From positions 621,779 to 685,778 of the forward strand of contig NZ_KZ984051.1 of the NCBI RefSeq assembly GCF_003569805.1: DNA of 64,000 nt, read 5' to 3'. The translations under genes and the position numbers were made by a program. This document shows, one piece after another, positions 1-9,434 of this stretch. The notes beneath the pieces were generated by a model. The model was not told the DNA's origin. It was given only the letters and a program-made list of their open reading frames with translations, and made no database searches. Origin of the DNA: Microbacterium halotolerans (GTDB taxonomy: Bacteria > Actinomycetota > Actinomycetes > Actinomycetales > Microbacteriaceae). Every line of letters begins with the position of its first letter. Position 1 is the stretch's first letter.

Positions 1-1034
1 GCTGCACCCTTCGTCGTCATCGGGTTCCAGCACGCGACCCGGCTTCCACCGACGTCTCGCGCGGGGGGCGCCTCATTCGCACAGCGCTCGGTCGCGAAAG
101 CGCAGCGCGGGTGGAAGGCGCAGCCGGTCGGCAGCGCCGACGGATCCGGCACCGATCCGCGGATCGCCGGCAGGCGCGTCGGTCGTTCGCCCGTCAGCGG
201 CGGAATCGAAGCAAGCAGGCCGGCCGTGTAGGGGTGCGAGGGCCGCGCAAAGATGTCCTTCGGCGCCGCGTCCTCGACGACCTGGCCCGCGTACATGACG
301 ACGACCCGGTCCGCAAGGTCCGCGGCCACCCCCAGGTCGTGCGTCACCAGCAGCACCGCCATGCCCTCTTCGCGGCGAAGTCGATCGATCAGATTCAGAA
401 TCTGTGCCTGCACCGTGACGTCGAGGGCCGTGGTGGGCTCGTCGGCGATCAGCAGGCGGGGCCTGGCGAGCAAGGCCATCGCGATCATCACCCGCTGGCA
501 CATGCCGCCGGACAGCTGATGCGGATAGCTTCCGAGCACGCGAGGACCATCGTGGACACCCACCTCGGCGAGCGCCTCCACAAGGCGCTCATGTTCGGCT
601 CGACGCGTCAGACGCTCGCGCCTGCGCAGCGCCTCTCGCAGTTGGAACTCGATCGAGTACACGGGATCCAGCGAGCTGAGCGGCTCCTGGAACACCATCG
701 TCAGCTCGCGCCCGCGCAGTCGTCGCACACGTTCGGCGGAGAGATCGGTGAGTTCCTCGCCCGCGAGCTCGATCCTTCCGGTCACGTCCATTGCATCGTC
801 GAGCTGAGTCAGCCCCATGATCGTGCGAGCCGTGACCGACTTGCCCGAGCCCGATTCGCCCACGAGGCAGACGATCTCGCCCTCCCTCACCTCGAAGCTC
901 GCATCACGGACGAGAGAGAGCGGCCCCGCTTGCTTCTGCACGGTCACGCCGAGATCCTCGATCCGCAGCAGCCTGTCAGCGTCGGTCTGCCCAGCTGTCA
1001 CGCGCTTCTCCATGGTCGTCACATCAGTCGACAT
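1..1034 (-). CDS. Peptide-type ABC transporter ATP-binding protein (partial)
   Basis: This is the ATPase of a dipeptide/oligopeptide (DppD/OppD-type) importer, and it energises the two permeases encoded upstream in the same operon. The reading frame stays open from ATG at 1034 to the left edge, about 344 codons, so the 3' end lies outside the window. Visible motifs are Walker A GESGSGKS (residues 59-66), the ABC signature LSGGMCQR (about 172) and Walker B with DEPTTALD (about 195). Near the edge comes the cysteine-rich C-terminal region of this family ([11 protein letters not shown], then RVACW). The frame continues beyond RVACWNP, so a second fused ATPase domain or a short tail are both possible. 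The start overlaps the stop of the preceding permease by 11 bp, which suggests translational coupling. Confidence 0.9.
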   Translation of the reverse strand, partial: MSTDVTTMEKRVTAGQTDADRLLRIEDLGVTVQKQAGPLSLVRDASFEVREGEIVCLVGESGSGKSVTARTIMGLTQLDDAMDVTGRIELAGEELTDLSAERVRRLRGRELTMVFQEPLSSLDPVYSIEFQLREALRRRERLTRRAEHERLVEALAEVGVHDGPRVLGSYPHQLSGGMCQRVMIAMALLARPRLLIADEPTTALDVTVQAQILNLIDRLRREEGMAVLLVTHDLGVAADLADRVVVMYAGQVVEDAAPKDIFARPSHPYTAGLLASIPPLTGERPTRLPAIRGSVPDPSALPTGCAFHPRCAFATERCANEAPPARDVGGSRVACWNPMTTKGA

Positions 1035-1896
1035 TGAACCTGTCCCTCAACCAGTCACCGGCCAAGCTCACGGCGATCACCGTGAGCGTGAGAACAATCC
1101 CCGGAAAGGTGGTGATCCACCAGGCAGACGCCAGATACGGTTGTCCCAGCGCGAGCAGCTCACCCCAGTCGGGGACGTCCGCTCGCGCACCCAGCCCGAG
1201 GAAACTGAGTGATGCGGCGGCCACAATCGAGACGCCCACCGTGACGGTGGCCATGACGATCGATGGTGCCAGCGCATTCGGCAGCAGGTGGCGCCACAGG
1301 ATTCGCCAGGGCCCGAACCCCACTGAGTCCGCCGCCTCGATGAACAGCCGTGAGCGCACGGTCATCGCCTGACCACGCATGATCCGGGCGAAGCCCGGCA
1401 CCGCCGAGATCCCCACGGCGACGATGAGATTCTGCATGGATGCACCGAGCCCGGCCGCGATGATCATCGCCAGAAGCACCCCAGGGAAGCACATCAGCAT
1501 GTCGATGAAGCGCCCGACGATCATGTCGACCCAGCCGCCCGCGTAGCCGGCGACAAGGCCCAGCAGGGTGCCGATCACGAACCCGACGACCGTCGCCGAG
1601 ATCCCGATGACCATGGCCGTACGCGCACCGTAGGCCAGCAGGGTCGCGATATCGCGTCCGAAGTGGTCGGTGCCGAACGGATGGCCGGCGACGCCCGGAG
1701 CCCGCATCGCACCGGCGGGATCGAGCGCGGTCGGATCCGCCGTCGAGAACGCCTGCGGCACGACTGCCGCGATCAGCACGACGACGAGCCATGCGAGCGC
1801 GATCCACAGCGTCACGAGGTCGGGCGTGATGCGCAGGCGGGACCGCGCGAGGATCCCACCGCGAGCAGCGGTCAACGGGTTGGCGACGGCGGTCAT
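1024..1896 (-). CDS. ABC transporter permease, DppC type
   Basis: Inner-membrane permease of the peptide-type importer (290 aa, the usual DppC length). A first transmembrane segment lies near residues 30-50, followed by a periplasmic loop with the FGTDHFGRD motif typical of DppC/OppC proteins. Further hydrophobic segments and the cytoplasmic coupling helix region (EAADSVGFGPWRILWRHLLPN) follow. ATG at 1896 has a strong GGAGG about 7 nt upstream; a GTG one codon earlier (1899) is the alternative start. It follows the amidohydrolase gene without a gap and overlaps the downstream ATPase, so all appear to be co-transcribed. Confidence 0.92.
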   Translation of the reverse strand: MTAVANPLTAARGGILARSRLRITPDLVTLWIALAWLVVVLIAAVVPQAFSTADPTALDPAGAMRAPGVAGHPFGTDHFGRDIATLLAYGARTAMVIGISATVVGFVIGTLLGLVAGYAGGWVDMIVGRFIDMLMCFPGVLLAMIIAAGLGASMQNLIVAVGISAVPGFARIMRGQAMTVRSRLFIEAADSVGFGPWRILWRHLLPNALAPSIVMATVTVGVSIVAAASLSFLGLGARADVPDWGELLALGQPYLASAWWITTFPGIVLTLTVIAVSLAGDWLRDRFNVD

Positions 1897-3179
1897 CACC
1901 CCACCTCCACGGGCTCGGGCTCCGACTTCGCATGCGCCGATTCCTGCGCTTCGATCATGCGAACGAGCATGTCGGGAAGATCGTCAGGGTCGAGCGGGGC
2001 GAACACCGGGACAGGATCAGGGGTGAACTCTGCGCCGCGCGCCATCACGAATCTCAGATCGTGCAGCGCGGCGATATCGTCACGAGGGTCGCCGTGCACG
2101 GCGATCAGGTCGGCTGCGAGCCCGGCGTCGATGCGCCCCGCAGCGTCGTCGATGCCCAGAACTCGTGCCGACACCGACGTCGCCGACAGCAGCACGTCGC
2201 GGGGTGTCATTCCCGCGGCCACCATCGACTCGAGTGCCGAGACGAAGGCCCAGTGCGGATTGTGGTCGATCCCCGAGTCCGTCGACGCGATGATGGTCGC
2301 TCCGGCACGATACAGGTCTCCCAGCGCCCACCTGCGCCCCGGCAGCAGCCGCATGAAGTCCTTCATCCGGGCTGAGCAGGTGGGCGACACGGCGGTGGCG
2401 GATGCGGCGATCTGCGCACCCAGCTCCTCGTCGTACCCGTCCGATCCATCCTCCGTCTGGAAGGAGCAGTGCTCGATCGTGTCGACGCCCGCAGCCAGCG
2501 CCCTCCGAATGCCTTCGACCCCGTGCGCATGCGCGGCAATCGTCTTGCCGAGGCGGTGAGCCTCGTCGACGGCGATGGCGAGGTCGTCCTGCGGGAACTG
2601 CGCGTGCCATGGGGCGGAACCCGAGGTCATGTTTCCGCCCGTCGACATCACCTTGAAGCAGTCGACCGTTCCCTTGTGAAGGGTCCGAACCATGCGACGC
2701 ATGTCCTCCGGCGAGTCCACCTCGCCGTTCATGAACCAGCAGTGCCCACCCGTGACGGTGATCGCGGGGCCAGCGACCAGCATCCGCGGTCCGTCGGCCG
2801 TGCCGTCGAGGATGGCATCGCGCACGGCGACCCCGAGGAGGTCTCGCGAGCCGAGGTCGCGCGCCGTCGTGACTCCGCAGCTCAGCAGCTCACGAGCGCT
2901 GCGCAGCATTGTTGCGACCTGCCTCGCATCGTTCTCGGCCATCATCCGGTCGACGGGGTTCGGCCCGCCGTCGAAACCGAGATGGACGTGCGCATCGATC
3001 AGACCGGGAAGCACGGTGACATCGCCCAATGCAGTCACATCGCCCCCGGCGAACTCTCCCGGCAGTTCTGACGCGGGTCCCACCCATACGACGCGGTCGC
3101 CATCGATGACCACGCCTCCGTTCTCGAGCGTGTCGAGACCTGCTCCGACCAGGACTCTCCTGGCAGTGATGATGCGCAT
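1896..3179 (-). CDS. Metal-dependent amidohydrolase (imidazolonepropionase/prolidase-like)
   Basis: A 427-aa amidohydrolase-superfamily enzyme, expected to be a cytoplasmic TIM-barrel metallohydrolase cleaving an amide or peptide bond. The HxH metal motif is DAHVHLG (His64, His66). Lys176 in CFKVMSTGG sits where prolidase-like members carry the bridging carboxylated lysine. Further ligand candidates are AAHAHG (His217/219), EHCSF (His237) and STDSG (Asp301). There is no signal peptide. The gene lies between the two permease genes of a peptide-type ABC importer, 2 nt after one and overlapping the other. I infer that the imported compound is its substrate, possibly an Xaa-Pro or other modified dipeptide or N-acyl amino acid; the sequence does not fix specificity. 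Confidence 0.88.
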   Translation of the reverse strand: MRIITARRVLVGAGLDTLENGGVVIDGDRVVWVGPASELPGEFAGGDVTALGDVTVLPGLIDAHVHLGFDGGPNPVDRMMAENDARQVATMLRSARELLSCGVTTARDLGSRDLLGVAVRDAILDGTADGPRMLVAGPAITVTGGHCWFMNGEVDSPEDMRRMVRTLHKGTVDCFKVMSTGGNMTSGSAPWHAQFPQDDLAIAVDEAHRLGKTIAAHAHGVEGIRRALAAGVDTIEHCSFQTEDGSDGYDEELGAQIAASATAVSPTCSARMKDFMRLLPGRRWALGDLYRAGATIIASTDSGIDHNPHWAFVSALESMVAAGMTPRDVLLSATSVSARVLGIDDAAGRIDAGLAADLIAVHGDPRDDIAALHDLRFVMARGAEFTPDPVPVFAPLDPDDLPDMLVRMIEAQESAHAKSEPEPVEVG

Positions 3180-3181
3180 GT

Positions 3182-4117
3182 CTATGCCTTTCCGACGACG
3201 GCGCGCACGCGCGGATCGATGTACGCGTACGAGATATCGACAATGAGATTGATGACGACGTAGAGGACGGCGATCACGAACACCACGCCCTGCACCATCG
3301 GGTAGTCCTGCCCGTTGATGGCTTGGACGAGACTCTGACCGATGCCCTGTCGTGAGAACACGGCCTCGACGATGACCGCACCCGCAAGGAGAGCGCCGAG
3401 CTGCAGCCCGACGACGGTCACCGTCGGGATCACGGCGTTGCGGAGCACGTGGATGCCGACGACGGCTCGCCGACGCAGGCCTTTCGCGAACAGCGCCGTG
3501 ACGTAGTTCTCACCGAGCACCTCGATGACACTGTTGCGCACGACGCGGGTGACGGTCCCTGCGGCGGACAGGCCCAGCGTGATGGCCGGCAGGACGAGCT
3601 GAGCGAACGAGCCCGATCCGGTCGCGGGAAACCAGCCGAGTCCGAAGGAGAAGGCCATGATCAGCAGAAGGCCGAGCCAGAACGAGGGCATCGACGTGTT
3701 GATGAGACTCAGCACCCGGATCAGGGCGTCGGCGATGCCTCCCCGTTGGATTGCGGCGGCCACACCGAGCAGGATTCCCACGCTCGCCGAAACTGCCGCC
3801 GCGGCGAGCGCGAGCTGCAGTGTGTGCGGCAGCTGCTGGGCGATCGTCGCGGAAACCGGCTGTCGCGTGGCATAGGAGGTGCCGAAGTCGAACGTCACCA
3901 CGTCACGGAAGAAGATCCAGAACTGTTCGATCATGGAGCCATCAAGACCGAACTGCGCGCGCAGGTTCGCAACCGTCTCCGGTGAAGCATCTGCGCCGCC
4001 GAGGATCGTGGCTATCGGATCACCAGGAAGCATCCGCAGAGTGATGAATATGATCACCATCACTCCCAGCAGCGTGGGAATCGCTGCGCCGATTCGCGAC
4101 AGGACGACTCGGAGCAT
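3182..4117 (-). CDS. ABC transporter permease, DppB type
   Basis: Integral membrane permease of the peptide-type importer (311 aa). It has an N-terminal transmembrane segment (residues 10-28), the conserved LPGDP motif just after it, a long external loop, and a C-terminal BPD_transp_1 domain with a KGLRRR..VHVLRNAVIPT coupling region. It starts 3 nt after the stop of the binding-protein gene and ends 2 nt before the amidohydrolase start, so it belongs to the same operon. It would pair with the DppC-type permease encoded downstream. Confidence 0.93.
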   Translation of the reverse strand: MLRVVLSRIGAAIPTLLGVMVIIFITLRMLPGDPIATILGGADASPETVANLRAQFGLDGSMIEQFWIFFRDVVTFDFGTSYATRQPVSATIAQQLPHTLQLALAAAAVSASVGILLGVAAAIQRGGIADALIRVLSLINTSMPSFWLGLLLIMAFSFGLGWFPATGSGSFAQLVLPAITLGLSAAGTVTRVVRNSVIEVLGENYVTALFAKGLRRRAVVGIHVLRNAVIPTVTVVGLQLGALLAGAVIVEAVFSRQGIGQSLVQAINGQDYPMVQGVVFVIAVLYVVINLIVDISYAYIDPRVRAVVGKA

Positions 4118-4120
4118 CGG

Positions 4121-5752
4121 TCAGCTCACCAGGTATGCGTCGAAGAAGATCGGATAGCCCTCAGCATCGAACCTCAGGCCGGCCATACCATTCAGCACCA
4201 GTGTGTACGTCGGCACGTAGATGCCGACGGAGCGTGCATTGTCGACCACGTCCTGTTGCAGCTGCGATACGATCTCGAGACGCTCGTCGGCCAGGGATGA
4301 CTGGCTTTCAGCCGCCAGATCCGTCATCTCGGGGACATCGGTATGGCTGAAGTTGAACCCGGTCAGACCCGGGGTCGGAATGAACCTCGGGTCGTACATC
4401 TGGTAGAGCACGTTGGGGTCGACCGCGACGAGCGACAGACCAGCGATGTCGAAGTCACCGCTCTGAAGCAGCGACTGACCTTCCGCCTGAGCGAGAAACG
4501 CGAGCTCGACCGCGAATCCGACGTCTTCCAGATTCGCCTGGAAGAGAGTCGCGAGGTCCTGCCGCTTCTCGCGATTCGGGCTGCTCTCGAAGTAGGTGAT
4601 CGACAGCTTCTCGCCCTCCTTGGTGCGCACTCCATCCGCGCCGAGCTCCCAACCCGCGTCCTCGAGCAGCTGCCCGGCGGCGGCGGAATCGAAGTCGAAA
4701 GAACCCTCGACCGAATCGTCGTATCCGATGGTCGTGGGAGCAAGCGGTCCCCACGCTCGGTCGTATGTTCCGAGATAGAGCGACTGCACGGCGGCATCGA
4801 TGTCGAGCGCTGCCCGTGCCGCCTCGCGCACGGCCTGATCCGCGAACACTCCGTCGGCGTTGAAGTGCAGCTGGTACGGCGCGCCCGACTGCTGCTGCGC
4901 GATGTAGGTCAGCCCCTGGTCGCCCTTGATGCTCGCGACTTCCGTCTCGGGAACATTCCCGATGCCCTGCACCTCCCCCGATCTGACGGATCCCACGCGC
5001 ACAGTGGCATCCGAGATGATCTGGAATGTCAGCGTGTCGAGGTACGCGGAACCCTGATGCTCAGCGTTGCCCGGCGCCCACGCGTAGTCCTCGTTCTTGG
5101 TGAGCACGACGCGATCCTGCGGCGTGTAGCTGTCGAACACGAACGGCCCTGAGCCGGTGGGGTTCAGCAGATAGTCGGCGGGATCTGCCGCGGCGGCCGC
5201 CTCTGGAGAGTTCATTCCCAGGAACGGCGACGTCAGATTGTTGAGGAACGCCGAGAACGGAGCGGACAGCGTCACGGTTGCGCTGAACTCGTCCGTCGCC
5301 TCACACGATTCGTATGGCCCGACCAGCCCGACCGCGTAGATGGAACCGGCTTCAGGGTCGACGATCCGGTCGAGATTGAAGCACAGCGCCTCGGCGTCCC
5401 ATGGCGTTTCATCCCAGAAGGTGACGTCGTCACGCAGCTCGAACTCGTACGTGAGTCCGTCGTCGCTGACGCCCCATTCCTCCGCAAGCCACGGTTGCAG
5501 CTCTCCCGACTCGTCGAGATACAGCAGCGAATCGAACATCTGCCGCAGCACACGGGCGTCTTGCGCCGCAGGTGTGACATTGGGATCGAATCCGAAGAAG
5601 GCGCTGTCTACGGCGAAGACTGCGTCCCCGCCCTCGACGGGAGGCCCGGCGGATGCGCCTCCGCCTCCGCTGTCGCCTCCCCCGGCACACCCCGCGAGAG
5701 CAAGCGCTCCCGTGATCGCAACGGCGGAAACAAGGTAGCGACGTACTGCCAT
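4121..5752 (-). CDS. Peptide-type ABC transporter substrate-binding lipoprotein
   Basis: Extracytoplasmic receptor of the SBP_bac_5 (DppA/OppA) family and first gene of the operon. The start at 5752 is chosen because it gives a signal peptide (MAVRRYLVSAV...) with lipobox LAGC (Cys22) and follows GGGAGG at a suitable distance; the open frame extends 66 codons further upstream but is not needed. The mature protein begins with a Gly/Ser-rich linker and contains the family block FNLDRIVDPEAGS and a C-terminal region with repeated aromatic residues. At 543 aa it has the normal length. Family knowledge says di- or oligopeptides or related amides are bound; the neighbouring amidohydrolase hints at a special ligand. 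Confidence 0.93.
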   Translation of the reverse strand: MAVRRYLVSAVAITGALALAGCAGGGDSGGGGASAGPPVEGGDAVFAVDSAFFGFDPNVTPAAQDARVLRQMFDSLLYLDESGELQPWLAEEWGVSDDGLTYEFELRDDVTFWDETPWDAEALCFNLDRIVDPEAGSIYAVGLVGPYESCEATDEFSATVTLSAPFSAFLNNLTSPFLGMNSPEAAAAADPADYLLNPTGSGPFVFDSYTPQDRVVLTKNEDYAWAPGNAEHQGSAYLDTLTFQIISDATVRVGSVRSGEVQGIGNVPETEVASIKGDQGLTYIAQQQSGAPYQLHFNADGVFADQAVREAARAALDIDAAVQSLYLGTYDRAWGPLAPTTIGYDDSVEGSFDFDSAAAGQLLEDAGWELGADGVRTKEGEKLSITYFESSPNREKRQDLATLFQANLEDVGFAVELAFLAQAEGQSLLQSGDFDIAGLSLVAVDPNVLYQMYDPRFIPTPGLTGFNFSHTDVPEMTDLAAESQSSLADERLEIVSQLQQDVVDNARSVGIYVPTYTLVLNGMAGLRFDAEGYPIFFDAYLVS

Positions 5753-5838
5753 GATGGCCTCCCGAGGCAAGGGCACTGCATACGAAACTTCGACTTGGCG
5801 TGTGACGCTACCAATCAGAGTTGAGCCATGCAATAGAC

Positions 5839-5868
5839 TGTTGAAATCTGCAACACTGTGTTGACACA
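5839..5868. promoter_or_regulatory. Candidate operator in the divergent intergenic region
   Basis: Between the binding-protein gene and the PAS/HTH regulator gene lie two small inverted repeats: TGTTG-N7-CAACA (5839-5855) and TGTGT-TG-ACACA (5857-5868). A TTGACA hexamer (5861-5866) lies inside the second and could be a -35 element for the plus-strand genes. This is a plausible binding site for the adjacent regulator, but the repeats are short and the assignment is inference. Confidence 0.35.
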
Positions 5869-5915
5869 CTTGAAACACGAACCGGTACATGCTGGTTATG
5901 ACCCAAGGAGAGCCG

Positions 5916-6701
5916 ATGACAGAGACCACCCCGAGCGGCCGGAAAGGCATCGCTCGCGCCGGAAAGCAGGAAGAACGCGACTATCTGATCCGCATCTTCT
6001 CCGAACTGGTCGACCCCCTCGGGCATTCACTGCCCTCGTCGGTCGAGGTGGTCTTGCACGATCTCGCCAAGCTGCCCAACTCGATCGTGGCGGTGCACGG
6101 CGACGTGACCGGCCGAAGAGTGGGAGATCCGGCAACCGACCTGCTGCTCCAGCGCGTCGCGGCAGGAGACTTCTCGCACGCCGTCGGATACTCGACCCAG
6201 CTTCCCGATGGCCGCTCGCTGCGGTCGACGACCATGATTCTGAAGGACAGTTCAGGCGAGCCCATCGCCGCGCTCTGCCTCAACGCGGATGTCTCCGTGT
6301 GGCACCGAGTCGCACGCATAGCCGAAGACATGGGCGGCGTGCTGTCGCCGGTGCCCGACGTGCCACGGTCTCGTGCGGACCCGGAGTCGGCCGGCGAGCC
6401 TCGAACGGCATCTGAAGAGGTCTTCCCTCGGGATGTCGACGAGCTTGCAGCGCACCTGATCCATCAGGCGATCCACGAGCAGAGCGCCCCCGTCGAGTTG
6501 ATGCGCAAGGAGCACAAGCTGGCCGTCGTGCAAGCGCTGAAGCAGCGCGGCATGTTCATGCTGCGGGATGCGGTCGAGATGATCGCGACGTCACTGGGAG
6601 TGACCCGATTCACGATCTACAACTATCTGAACGAACTAGACGACCAGGACGCACAGGCCGGAGACGAGCCGTCCTCCAAACGAAAGCGAGCTTCACGATG
6701 A
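5916..6701 (+). CDS. YheO/DauR-type PAS-HTH transcriptional regulator
   Basis: A 261-aa regulator with an N-terminal YheO-like PAS domain (about residues 20-135, with SVEVVLHDL and the ALCLNADVS strand) and a C-terminal HTH of the same family (about 190-250, ending VTRFTIYNYLNEL). ATG at 5916 is preferred because AAGGAG lies 5 nt upstream; in-frame ATGs at 5889 and 5898 are alternatives. Members of this family, such as DauR, control amino-acid catabolism genes in response to an unknown ligand. Here the gene is divergent from the peptide-type importer operon and overlaps the following PLP-enzyme gene by 4 bp, so it probably controls one or both units. Confidence 0.85.
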   Translation: MTETTPSGRKGIARAGKQEERDYLIRIFSELVDPLGHSLPSSVEVVLHDLAKLPNSIVAVHGDVTGRRVGDPATDLLLQRVAAGDFSHAVGYSTQLPDGRSLRSTTMILKDSSGEPIAALCLNADVSVWHRVARIAEDMGGVLSPVPDVPRSRADPESAGEPRTASEEVFPRDVDELAAHLIHQAIHEQSAPVELMRKEHKLAVVQALKQRGMFMLRDAVEMIATSLGVTRFTIYNYLNELDDQDAQAGDEPSSKRKRASR

Positions 6702-7879
6702 CCACCGCCCTCTTCGACACAAGCACCTTCGACTCCATCTCGGCTGAAGACCTGCGCGCGACCGGAAGTCTGAAGTGGACGATGTTCCCGGGGAAGACCC
6801 CGGCGTTCGTCGCGGAGATGGACTTCGGAATCGCGCCACCGATCACACGAGCGCTGCACACCGCGGTGGATGTCGGCGCCTTCGGCTATCTGCCCCCCGC
6901 GTCAGCCACCGCGATGAGCGATTCCTTCGTCGACTGGGCAGCCTCCCGCTACGGGTGGCGCGTGTCACCCGACGACGTGAAGCCGATGCCGGATGTCATC
7001 GCCGCCCTGGAACTCGCGATCGATCACTTCTCCGCTCCCGGATCCGCCGTCGTGCTTCCCACCCCGGCCTACATGCCGTTCCTCACCGTGCCGGAGGCGC
7101 ATGACCGTCGGATCATCCAGGTCCCGATGATCCGTACGCAGGACGGTTGGGAGTACGACCTCGCCGGAATCGACCGCGCGTTCTCCGATGGAGGAGGGCT
7201 GCTGATCCTGTGCAACCCGCACAACCCGATCGGTCGCGTGCTGCGTCACGACGAGATGGTCGCGATCGGCGACGTCGTCGAACGCCACGGTGCTCGAGTG
7301 TTCTCCGACGAGATCCACGCGCCGCTCGTGTACGACGGCGCCGCGCACGTCCCGTACGCCGCGGTGAACGATGTCAATGCCGGTCACACGATCACCGCCA
7401 CTTCAGCCTCGAAGGCGTGGAATCTTCCCGGCATGAAGTGCGCACAGGTCGTGCTGTCCAACGAGGCGGATCGCGCGTACTGGGCCGAGCACGGTCGCAG
7501 CTTCGGCCATGGAGTGGCGAATCTCGGGGTGATCGCGAACACCGCCGCATACTCGGCAGGCGGACAGTGGCTGGACGGGGTGCTCTCCTACCTGGACGGC
7601 AATCGGCACCTGCTCGCCGACCTCCTGGACGAGCACCTGCCGGGAGTCGAGTACACCGCCCCGGAGGGCACCTACCTCGCATGGTTGGAGTGCGGTCCCC
7701 TGGGCATCGAGGGCTCGCCTGCCGATTTCTTCGCTGAGCACGCCGAGGTCGTCACGACCGACGGTTCGATGTGCGGCGACGGCTACGAGACCGCCATCCG
7801 GTTCAACTTCGCGATGCCGCGCCCGATCCTGCGTGCGACCGTCGCCGCAATGGGTGCTGCCGTGCGCAAGCTCAGCTGA
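6698..7879 (+). CDS. MalY/PatB family PLP-dependent aminotransferase / C-S lyase
   Basis: A 393-aa fold-type I PLP enzyme of the MalY/PatB family. It shows the early motif FVAEMDFGIAPP, the PLP-ring region CNPHNPIGR (172-180), the SDEIHAPL aspartate motif (203-210), and the Schiff-base lysine in TSASKAWNLPG (Lys239). Members are typically cystathionine beta-lyases (beta C-S lyases), with some aminotransferases. Its ATG overlaps the TGA of the regulator gene (ATGA). With the divergent importer and amidohydrolase, one possible route is uptake of an S-containing or D-amino-acid conjugate, hydrolysis, then beta-elimination; that scheme is inference. Confidence 0.9.
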   Translation: MTTALFDTSTFDSISAEDLRATGSLKWTMFPGKTPAFVAEMDFGIAPPITRALHTAVDVGAFGYLPPASATAMSDSFVDWAASRYGWRVSPDDVKPMPDVIAALELAIDHFSAPGSAVVLPTPAYMPFLTVPEAHDRRIIQVPMIRTQDGWEYDLAGIDRAFSDGGGLLILCNPHNPIGRVLRHDEMVAIGDVVERHGARVFSDEIHAPLVYDGAAHVPYAAVNDVNAGHTITATSASKAWNLPGMKCAQVVLSNEADRAYWAEHGRSFGHGVANLGVIANTAAYSAGGQWLDGVLSYLDGNRHLLADLLDEHLPGVEYTAPEGTYLAWLECGPLGIEGSPADFFAEHAEVVTTDGSMCGDGYETAIRFNFAMPRPILRATVAAMGAAVRKLS

Positions 7880-7922
7880 CCGCCCACCTCCGCAGACACT
7901 CCCCAGCTGTGCCGCGGCGCGC

Positions 7923-9434
7923 TCACCCCCTCGTCAGCCGCAGCATCGCCCACGACACGGGCGGCAGCACGACGCTCACGGTCTCGCCCTCGACGGACGC
8001 ACTGTCGTTCGCACGCGGTACCACAGAATCCGGATCGTCGGCCGTCGCCTGCCGCATCGGATCGGGATGCGCGAGCGTGATGGCCTCCGCGAGGCGAAGC
8101 TCACCTGCGCCGCGCACGTCCACCGTGAGATCGAGCTCTTCGTCTGTGGAGCGGTTCACGGCGAACACCACGACATCGCCCGTCTCCGGGTCGTGGGTCG
8201 CGACAGCGTCGAGCACCGGGGACGCACCGAACTTCGCTGTGTCGTACGTGGGCGCGTCGATCGCAACCCGAAGAACCTGTCCCGCCGCGTGTCGGGCGGT
8301 CAGGGAGAAGGGATGAAAGGTCGTCTGACGCCAGCTGCGCCCGCCCGGTTCGGTCATGATCGGCGCGATCACGTTGACCAGCTGGGCGAGCGATGCCGAG
8401 TGCACCCTGTCGGTGTGTCGAAGCAGCGAGATCAGCAGATTGCCGACCACGACCGCGTCCGCCACGTTGTACTTGTCTTCGAGGAGCACGGGGGCGACCG
8501 GCCAGTCGTCGCCTTCTGGGACCTTCGATTCCGCCCGGTTCTGGTACCAGACGTTCCACTCGTCGAACGAGATGGCGATCCGCTTGTCGTGCTTCCCCGA
8601 AGCGCGAACCGCATCCGCAGTGGCGGCGACGGACTCGATGAAGTGATCCATGTCGATCGCCGAGGCAAGGAACGACCCGAGGTCGCCGTCCTCTTCGTAG
8701 TAGTAGGCGTGCGCGGACACCATGTCCACCTGCTCGTACGACTCGCTCAAGACGATCCGCTCCCACTCGCCGAAAGTCGGCATACCGGATCCGGATGATC
8801 CGCACGCGACAAGGATGAGATCCGGATCCATCATGCGCATCGCGCGCGCCGTCTCGACCGCGAGCCTCCCGTACTCCTCGGCCGTCTTGTGCCCGATCTG
8901 CCACGGCCCGTCCATCTCGTTCCCGAGACACCACATCCGGATGCCATACGGCTCCTGGGCTCCGTTCGCACGGCGCAGATTCGCGAAGTGCGTATCGCCG
9001 GTGCCGTTGCAGTACTCGAGCAGGTCGAGCGCCTCCTGCACACCACGTGTTCCGAGGTTCACCGCCATCATCGGCTCGACGCCGGCCGAACGGCACCAGG
9101 TGATGAACTCGTCGACGCCGACCAGATTCGGATCGGTGGAATGCCACGCGAGATCCGGACGCCGAGGTCGTTCGTCCACCGGTCCCACGCCGTCCTCCCA
9201 TCGGTACCCCGACACGAAGTTGCCGCCCGGGTACCGCACGGTCGTCACCCCGAGCTCACGCAGGAGATCGATGACGTCGCCGCGGAAGCCGTCGGCGTCC
9301 GCGGAGGGGTGCCCTGGCTCGTAGATTCCGGTGTACACGCAGCGGCCGAGGTGCTCGACGAACGAGCCGAAGGTGCGCGGACGCACAGGGCCGACGACGA
9401 AGGCGGGGTCGACCGTGACGGAGGCTGTCAGCAT
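7923..9434 (-). CDS. abfA: GH51 alpha-L-arabinofuranosidase
   Basis: A 503-aa intracellular glycoside hydrolase of family 51, with no signal peptide. It releases terminal L-arabinofuranosyl residues from arabino- or arabinoxylo-oligosaccharides. The acid/base is Glu173 in WCLGNEMDGPW and the nucleophile Glu292 in ISFDEWNVW. The N-terminal VRYPGGNFVSGY strand and the C-terminal beta-sandwich (about 400-503) are typical. The start overlaps the last codons of the binding-protein gene by 7 bp, so the enzyme is the last gene of a transport operon. This indicates import of oligosaccharides followed by cytoplasmic cleavage. Confidence 0.95.
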   Translation of the reverse strand: MLTASVTVDPAFVVGPVRPRTFGSFVEHLGRCVYTGIYEPGHPSADADGFRGDVIDLLRELGVTTVRYPGGNFVSGYRWEDGVGPVDERPRRPDLAWHSTDPNLVGVDEFITWCRSAGVEPMMAVNLGTRGVQEALDLLEYCNGTGDTHFANLRRANGAQEPYGIRMWCLGNEMDGPWQIGHKTAEEYGRLAVETARAMRMMDPDLILVACGSSGSGMPTFGEWERIVLSESYEQVDMVSAHAYYYEEDGDLGSFLASAIDMDHFIESVAATADAVRASGKHDKRIAISFDEWNVWYQNRAESKVPEGDDWPVAPVLLEDKYNVADAVVVGNLLISLLRHTDRVHSASLAQLVNVIAPIMTEPGGRSWRQTTFHPFSLTARHAAGQVLRVAIDAPTYDTAKFGASPVLDAVATHDPETGDVVVFAVNRSTDEELDLTVDVRGAGELRLAEAITLAHPDPMRQATADDPDSVVPRANDSASVEGETVSVVLPPVSWAMLRLTRG

